37,193 nucleotides of DNA from JAZSMJ01 sp045535815 (lineage in GTDB: Bacteria; Bacillota; Clostridia; Oscillospirales; CAG-272). A model generated the notes under the pieces. The model had not been told where the DNA came from. It saw only the letters and a program-made list of their open reading frames with translations, and ran no database searches. Each line of letters opens with the position of its first letter. The stretch's first letter is position 1. Below, piece after piece: positions 32,368 through 37,193 of the stretch. The position numbers and the translations under genes were made by a program. The DNA is taken from positions 1 to 37,193 of the forward strand of contig JAZSMJ010000025.1 in assembly GCA_045535815.1 (NCBI GenBank). The letters are read 5' to 3'.

Positions 32368-32385
32368 TATACGGCAGTCAAAACT

Positions 32386-32459
<74 letters not shown>

Positions 32460-32490
32460 GAAAAAAGCAAGTCGAAAGACTTGCTTTTTT
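32460..32490 (+). terminator. Terminator of tRNA-Gly
   Basis: AAAAAAGCAAGTC (32461-32473) pairs with GACTTGCTTTTTT (32478-32490) around GAAA. Confidence 0.92.
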
Positions 32491-32499
32491 CAGTTGTAT

Positions 32500-32626
32500 T
32501 CGCCTTACGGCGAGTGATATTCGCTTCGCGAGTTTTAAAGGCGAATATAATATCACTTCTGCGAGGCAGAAATATCACATTTTGCCAAAGGCAAAATATA
32601 TCACTCCGCCATCGGCGGAATATCAC
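32500..32626. repeat. Array of short hairpins separated by ATATCAC
   Basis: After TCGCC/GGCGA and GTGATAT (32514-32520), four ATATCAC motifs occur at 32550-32556, 32572-32578, 32598-32604 and 32620-32626, spaced 22, 26 and 22 bases. Between them are different perfect hairpins with three-base loops: TTCTGC/GCAGAA, ATTTTGCC/GGCAAAAT and TCCGCC/GGCGGA. The linker is kept while stem sequences vary. No coding frame is credible; function unknown. Confidence 0.75.
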
Positions 32627-32658
32627 TAAAACTGTGAAATCGCTTCATATCAACCGCA

Positions 32659-32691
32659 AAAAAAGCTTAACGCTTCGGCGTTAAGCTTTTT
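32659..32691 (-). terminator. Terminator after metH
   Basis: AAAAAGCTTAACGC pairs with GCGTTAAGCTTTTT around a TTCG-type loop, beginning two bases after the metH stop. Confidence 0.9.
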
Positions 32692-32692
32692 C

Positions 32693-35062
32693 TCACTTAT
32701 AAAACTCAAGTGCTATGCGGACTGCTTCCATAGCGTCGCTTCCGTAGAAGTCGGCGTTTATCATTTTGGCGTAGTCGGAATTAAGAACCGCACCGCCGAC
32801 CATCACCTTGATGCCCCTTCCACTTTCGTGTAGCAGCTTTATGGTCTCTTCCATTGCAGGAACTGTGGTGGTCATCAGCGCACTCAGCGCAACGAGTGAG
32901 CAGCTTTTTTCGATGGCACTCTCGAGTATTTTCTCGGGTGAAACGTCACGTCCGAGGTCGTATACCGCAAAGCCGTAGCTTTCGAGCATGACCTTGACGA
33001 TATTCTTTCCGATATCGTGGATATCGCCCTTGACGGTAGCGAGTATGACCGAGTGCTCCTCAGCTGACGCACCGTCCTTTGACATTGAGCCCTTGAGGAC
33101 CTCAAATGCGGCGCAGGCGGCATCCGCACTCATAAGAAGCTGGGGCAGGAATATCCTGTTTGCCTCAAAGCCTTCACCCACCTCGTTTAAGGCAGGGATT
33201 ATCTGCGAGTTTATTATATCAAGCGGCGATGCCGCGGGGAGAAGCCCTTCCGATATGCTGACGGCATCCTTTTTGATGCCCTTTACTATAGCTCTGTGAA
33301 GCTCGCCCTTATCCTGCGCCTTTGCAGCAGTGGGGATATCGGGCGCACTTGACGCATTTGCATATTCGATATATTCGGCGCATCCGACGTCGTATCCACG
33401 AAGGGCGCAGTATGCGTGATAGGTATCGAGCATACTCTGCGAAAACGGATTCATGATAGCGCATGAAAGGCCGCAGTCGAGCGCTAACGCAAAGAAGGCA
33501 GCGTTTATCTTATCCCTTGCAGGCAGACCGAACGATATATTGGAAACGCCAAGGCTTGTCTTTATACCCATCTCGCTGATAAGCCTTACCGCCTCAAGCG
33601 TGACGGCGGCGCTATTGCTGTCTGACGATACCGTAAGAGCAAGCGGGTCGGCAATAATATCCTTTTTCTCAATGCCGTATTCAGCGGCAACCGAAGCTAT
33701 CCTTGCGATAATATCAGCACGCTCGGCGGCAGTCTTGGGTATGCCGTTTTCGTCCATGGCAAGTGCTATCACCGTACCGCCGTATTTTTTAGCAAGGGGG
33801 AATATCGCCCTCATACTCGCCATATCGCCGTTTACCGAATTAATAAGCGGCTTGCCGTTACAGATACGCAGAGCGCCCTCGATTACGCCGCTTTGGTTTG
33901 AGTCTATCTGAAGCGGAAGGTCGCTCACTGCCTGAACCGCCTCTACAGCCGCCCTCATCATCTCTGCCTCGTCTATCTCGGGCAGACCGACGTTCACGTC
34001 AAGGATATGCGCGCCTGCCTCCTGCTGAGCGACTGCCTCGTTCTGAATATATCCCATATCCTGCTCTCGAAGAGCCTCTTTCAGCTTTTTCTTTCCCGTC
34101 GGATTTATTCTTTCGCCTATGAGGATAGGCTTTACACCTATGGTAACTGCATGAGTATAGGAGGATACCACCGTCAGCTCCTTCTTATCGGGGATAATAT
34201 ATGGGATATCCTTTGTTTTTTCATGCGTCTTTTTTATATATTCGGGGGTAGTACCGCAGCATCCGCCAAGGATGCATCCTCCCCTTTTTGCCATCTCTGC
34301 CATAAGAGAGGCAAAGGTATCCGCATCGGTATTATATACCGTTTTGCCGTCCACCACGCTTGGCAGTCCTGCATTGGGATTGACTATAATGGGAAGCGAT
34401 GTGCAGGCGGTAAATCTGTCTATCAGGGGAAGCATCTTGTCGGGGCCGAGTGAGCAGTTCATTCCGAGAGCGCTAACCGAAAGCCCCTCAAGCATAGCAA
34501 TCATCGCCTCGGGCGATGCGCCCGTCATCAGCTTTCCGCCCTCGTCGTAAACGTTTGTGACGAATATCGGCAATTCCGAGTTTTCCTTTGCGGCTATAAC
34601 TGCCGCCTTGGTCTCGTAGCTGTCGTTCATGGTCTCGATAAGTATAAGGTCTGCTCCCAATCCCTTTGCCGCTCTTATGTTATCGGCAAAGATAGAGACC
34701 GCATCCTCAAAATCAAGCTCACCAAGAGGCTTTAAAAGCTTTCCGAGTGGGCCTATATCAAGTGCGATATATGCGTCCTCTCTTCCCGACACCGCCTTTT
34801 TTGCGCAGTCGAGTGCGGCGTCTATAAGCTCTTTGTAGTTTTGATATTTTACTCGGCTTACACCGAAGGTGTTTGTTTTGATAATGTTACAGCCTGCGTC
34901 AAGATAGCGGCGGTGAAGGTCTGTAATTTCATCGGGCGCTATGACGTTCAGAAGCTCGGGCACGGCATTGTACCGAGAGCAAGCGTCCTGCAGGCAGGAG
35001 CCCGTGCCGCCGTCAAAATACAGACGGCGCTCTTTTATTATTTCTCTGATATCAGCTTTCAT
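32693..35062 (-). CDS. metH: Cobalamin-dependent methionine synthase, short form
   Basis: The product is 789 aa. Residues about 1-290 are the homocysteine S-methyltransferase domain with zinc ligands Cys203, Cys268 and Cys269 (MNCSLG and GGCCGT). About 305-565 is the pterin (methyl-tetrahydrofolate) domain, with ILIGERINPTGKKKL. About 585-789 is the cobalamin cap and binding domain, with DIHDIG and the axial His682. The C-terminal reactivation domain (about 330 residues in E. coli MetH) is absent, as in many anaerobes that use a separate activator. It follows metF by 12 bases on the same strand and uses methyl-tetrahydrofolate made by MetF. Confidence 0.95.
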   Translation of the reverse strand: MKADIREIIKERRLYFDGGTGSCLQDACSRYNAVPELLNVIAPDEITDLHRRYLDAGCNIIKTNTFGVSRVKYQNYKELIDAALDCAKKAVSGREDAYIALDIGPLGKLLKPLGELDFEDAVSIFADNIRAAKGLGADLILIETMNDSYETKAAVIAAKENSELPIFVTNVYDEGGKLMTGASPEAMIAMLEGLSVSALGMNCSLGPDKMLPLIDRFTACTSLPIIVNPNAGLPSVVDGKTVYNTDADTFASLMAEMAKRGGCILGGCCGTTPEYIKKTHEKTKDIPYIIPDKKELTVVSSYTHAVTIGVKPILIGERINPTGKKKLKEALREQDMGYIQNEAVAQQEAGAHILDVNVGLPEIDEAEMMRAAVEAVQAVSDLPLQIDSNQSGVIEGALRICNGKPLINSVNGDMASMRAIFPLAKKYGGTVIALAMDENGIPKTAAERADIIARIASVAAEYGIEKKDIIADPLALTVSSDSNSAAVTLEAVRLISEMGIKTSLGVSNISFGLPARDKINAAFFALALDCGLSCAIMNPFSQSMLDTYHAYCALRGYDVGCAEYIEYANASSAPDIPTAAKAQDKGELHRAIVKGIKKDAVSISEGLLPAASPLDIINSQIIPALNEVGEGFEANRIFLPQLLMSADAACAAFEVLKGSMSKDGASAEEHSVILATVKGDIHDIGKNIVKVMLESYGFAVYDLGRDVSPEKILESAIEKSCSLVALSALMTTTVPAMEETIKLLHESGRGIKVMVGGAVLNSDYAKMINADFYGSDAMEAVRIALEFYK

Positions 35063-35074
35063 ATCTGCCTGCCT

Positions 35075-35935
35075 TTATTTCAGTATTTCCGATATATTGC
35101 TCTTGATAGCGGCGGCAACGTCAGGCTTGTTCATCGAATAAACGTGAACTGCATTAATGCCGTTGGCAAGAAGGTCGATTATCTGCTCGGTCGCATATGC
35201 GATACCTGCCTGCTTCATAGCCTCGGGCTTGTCGCCGTATCGGTCGACCAGTCGGAGAAAGCGCTGCGGAAGTGCGTTTTGCGAGATCGAGCATATTCTT
35301 TTTATCTGCTTTGCGTTGGTGACCGGCATTATCCCTGCAACCACCGGAACGTCCACCCCTGCTCTGTAGAGGCGGTATAGGAAATTATAAAGGATATTGT
35401 TGTCGAAGAACATCTGCGTGGTCAAAAACTCGCATCCGCTCTCAACCTTTATTTTGAGAGCCTCTATATCCTTTTGACTGCTCTCGCTCTCGGGGTGGCT
35501 TTCGGGATAGCAGGCTCCGCCTATGCAAAATCCGCCAAAGCTTCGTATCTCGCTCGCAAGCTCGCTTGCATAGCGGTATTCAAGATGCGTCTTATCCATT
35601 CCGGTAGGAAGGTCACCTCTTAAGGCGAGTATATTTTCGATTCCCCTTGCTCTCAGATCCTCGAGAAGGCTATGTATCATATCCCTGTTTGAGGATATGC
35701 AGCTCAGGTGTGCTATCGGCGTAACGCCGTCATCACGTATGGCGCAGGCGATGTCTGCGGTGTATTTGGACGTGCCGCCACCTGCTCCGTAGGTAACGCT
35801 CATAAAATCGGGGCGAAGCGCCGCTATCTCACGCGTCGCAGTCATTACGGCATCAAAGTTGTCCCACGTTTTTGGCGGAAAGACCTCAAACGAAAGTGTA
35901 GGTCTGTTGCCCTTGATAATATCAATAACCTTCAT
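35075..35935 (-). CDS. metF: 5,10-methylenetetrahydrofolate reductase
   Basis: The product is 286 aa, the bacterial MetF size. It has the FAD TIM-barrel features LSFEVFPPKTWDNFD, SVTYGAGGG, ALRGDLPTGM and GCEFLTTQMFFDN. It reduces methylene- to methyl-tetrahydrofolate, the methyl donor of MetH encoded directly downstream. ATG 35935 follows GAAGG. The promoter (35969-35997) leaves a leader of only about 30 nt, too short for an S-box, T-box or cobalamin riboswitch. Confidence 0.96.
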   Translation of the reverse strand: MKVIDIIKGNRPTLSFEVFPPKTWDNFDAVMTATREIAALRPDFMSVTYGAGGGTSKYTADIACAIRDDGVTPIAHLSCISSNRDMIHSLLEDLRARGIENILALRGDLPTGMDKTHLEYRYASELASEIRSFGGFCIGGACYPESHPESESSQKDIEALKIKVESGCEFLTTQMFFDNNILYNFLYRLYRAGVDVPVVAGIMPVTNAKQIKRICSISQNALPQRFLRLVDRYGDKPEAMKQAGIAYATEQIIDLLANGINAVHVYSMNKPDVAAAIKSNISEILK

Positions 35936-35968
35936 AAAATATACCTTCTCGCTTTTATTTTCACTTTA

Positions 35969-35997
35969 ATTATACCACCGTATAAAAGCCTTGTCAA
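35969..35997 (-). promoter_or_regulatory. Consensus promoter of metF-metH
   Basis: On the minus strand, TTGACA (35992-35997), a 17-base spacer and TATAAT (35969-35974). Confidence 0.85.
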
Positions 35998-36059
35998 TCA
36001 AGTCGAATACAAATGCTGCTTATCGGGAAGCATAAATAAAAACGGCGGGAGGCAAGGGT

Positions 36060-36899
36060 ATGAGCGTCAGGGCAAAAAGGATAAGGGATATCGCACTTAT
36101 AATAGTCGGGAACGTGCTGTATGCAGCAAACGTGGTCTTTTTTATCGTGCCGGGCAGACTGATAACCACCGGCGTTACCGGTCTTGCCCTCTTTCTTGAC
36201 CGCATCGCAGCTATACCGGTTTCGGTGAGCGTGCTCGCCCTAAATATACTGCTGTTTGCAGTAGGTTGGGTGGCGCTGGGCAAGAGATTTGCGGCAATGG
36301 CGGCGCTCTCGTCTATAATATATCCATTAGCGCTTGAGGTGATAAGCTTTGCGGCAAGGGATGCCGTGATAACCACCGATCCGCTTCTCTGCCTTATTTT
36401 CGGCGGCATTATCTCGGGAATATCCATAGGAATGACGGTGAGAGCAGGCGCTTCAACGGGCGGCGTTGATATTGCCGCTATTATACTCAGCAAAAAGCTG
36501 AGAATACCGCTGTCGGTAAGCCTTTGGGCGTTTGATATAGCCGTGCTTGCGGTGCAAGCGCCGAGTGCCGATACCGAGCATGTGCTGTACGGCGTTTTGC
36601 TTATCGTGCTGTATGCGCTGGCGGTAGACAGAGTTATGATAATCGGCACGAGCAAGACCGAGATAAAGGTGGTAAGCGAAAAGTATGACGAGATAACCAA
36701 GGCGATACTCACCCACGCCGACAGAGGCGTTACCCTTCTGTCAGGTGTGACCGGACATCTTCACAGAGAAACGCAGATAGTTCTGAGCGTGTTCTCAAGC
36801 CGTGAGCTCGCCAAGGTCGAGCGCCTCGTCCACGATATCGACCCCGCCGCATTTATGATAATAAGCAGAATATCCGAGGTGAGAGGAAACGGGTTTTAG
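36060..36899 (+). CDS. YitT-family membrane protein with DUF2179 domain
   Basis: The product is 279 aa from ATG 36060 behind GGGAGG. Five or so transmembrane helices (about 10-190) carry the family pattern GNVLYAANVVFFIVPGRLITTGVTGLALFLDR and RAGASTGGVDIAAIIL. The soluble C-terminal DUF2179 domain (about 215-275) includes the family-typical RGVTLLSGVTGHLHRETQIVLSVFSSRELAKVERLVHDIDPAAFMIISR. The function of YitT proteins is not established. No clear promoter is seen in the short gap to metF. Confidence 0.9.
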   Translation: MSVRAKRIRDIALIIVGNVLYAANVVFFIVPGRLITTGVTGLALFLDRIAAIPVSVSVLALNILLFAVGWVALGKRFAAMAALSSIIYPLALEVISFAARDAVITTDPLLCLIFGGIISGISIGMTVRAGASTGGVDIAAIILSKKLRIPLSVSLWAFDIAVLAVQAPSADTEHVLYGVLLIVLYALAVDRVMIIGTSKTEIKVVSEKYDEITKAILTHADRGVTLLSGVTGHLHRETQIVLSVFSSRELAKVERLVHDIDPAAFMIISRISEVRGNGF

Positions 36900-37137
36900 G
36901 AAATACGGGGGAAGAAGAAATTTCAACCGCCAAGTGGCGGTGGAAATTCTCTTTCCAACTTTTTTGAAAAAAAGTTGGACAAAAAACTTCAAAATACAGA
37001 CTGCTTGCTAATAGATACAGCAACTGCTTATATTTACGCACGTTGTTCGCACTAACATAGATTATGCCCCAAAAGTTTTTGAAAAGGGATACGGGGGAAG
37101 CCTTTTTACAAAAAGGTTTCCCCCTATAAACATACCT
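36900..37137. repeat. Palindrome-rich intergenic region
   Basis: No gene is seen. The region has a stem ACCGCCA/TGGCGGT near 36926-36942 inside an imperfect longer repeat, CCAACTTTTTT/AAAAAAGTTGG (36955-36978), and a large imperfect hairpin GGGGGAA...TTCCCCC (37093-37124). ACGGGGGAAG appears twice (about 36905 and 37091). The first two hairpins may end the YitT transcript and the last may serve the convergent gene. Confidence 0.55.
37093..37124. terminator. Probable bidirectional terminator
   Basis: GGGGGAA and CCTTTTT pair with AAAAGG and TTCCCCC with one mismatch (G/T). It lies between the convergent YitT gene and the partial gene at the right edge. Confidence 0.55.
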
Positions 37138-37193
37138 TTATTTAGGCTTACCCTTGAATATCAGTGATACGATGAAGGCGCAGGTGATGGCGG
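37138..37193 (-). CDS. C-terminal tail of an unidentified protein (5' end beyond right edge)
   Basis: Read from the right edge, the frame gives AITCAFIVSLIFKGKPK and then TAA at 37138-37140. A hydrophobic stretch followed by a basic tail suggests the last helix of a membrane protein. A hairpin follows shortly after. Too little is visible for a function. Confidence 0.45.
   Translation of the reverse strand, partial: AITCAFIVSLIFKGKPK

Noticed and set aside
32500..32626. CRISPR array
   Set aside because: The constant element is only seven bases and the variable parts are palindromic; there are no 20-40 base repeats or cas genes.

Overview
The window looks like chromosomal DNA of a low-to-mid GC Firmicute of class Clostridia, probably a gut member of the Oscillospiraceae/Ruminococcaceae kind. 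Supporting signs are the ctsR-mcsA-mcsB-clpC operon with CtsR boxes, the large Bacillus-type SRP RNA directly upstream of dnaX-ybaB-recR, an EF-P gene beside a CD1247-type acidic zinc-ribbon gene, strong AGGAGG ribosome sites, and many promoters of the form TTGACA-17-TATAAT. The taxon is inferred from gene content only.

Layout. 1-3989 (-): a large secreted SLH-domain surface protein, cut by the left edge, with a consensus promoter. 4492-6131 (-): lipoprotein, CD1247-type protein and efp. 6257-9399 (-): four-gene operon eda-yqeG-endonuclease IV-like-M24 peptidase. 9431-9538: back-to-back promoters, then SRP RNA and dnaX-ybaB-recR (+) to 12490. 12541-14854 (-): two-gene ABC exporter with a palindromic operator candidate at its promoter. 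14977-16697 (-): a 59-residue small protein downstream of a G5/M23 cell-wall peptidase. 16811-20696 (+): overlapping CPBP protease-tadA-lipid kinase-glpK operon. 20734-21654 (-): nucleoside hydrolase, divergent from citrate synthase (21801-23168, +). 23197-24399 (-): a two-TM membrane protein, a small XRE repressor-like protein and a 25-codon peptide gene with its own promoter and terminator. 24650-27015 (+): three genes for a beta-domain protein, a SpoIID/peptidoglycan-binding protein and a second peptidoglycan-binding protein, behind a sigmaE-like promoter. 27192-31678 (+): ctsR operon. 31786-32692: tRNA-Leu, tRNA-Gly and several palindromic repeats. 32693-35935 (-): metF-metH. 36060-36899 (+): YitT-family membrane protein. 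37138-37193 (-): tail of another gene.

Most genes are housekeeping: DNA repair and replication (dnaX, ybaB, recR, endonuclease IV-like), translation (efp, tadA, tRNAs, SRP RNA), protein quality control (ctsR operon), C1/methionine metabolism (metF-metH) and glycerol/lipid phosphorylation (dagK-like, glpK). The least explained parts are (a) the peptide-XRE-membrane protein module at 23826-24498, flanked by two near-identical AACC-N3-GGTT palindromes; (b) the signal-less SpoIID/peptidoglycan-binding cluster with an apparent ATT start; (c) a duplicated tRNA-Leu 3' end; and (d) an array of tiny hairpins separated by ATATCAC.
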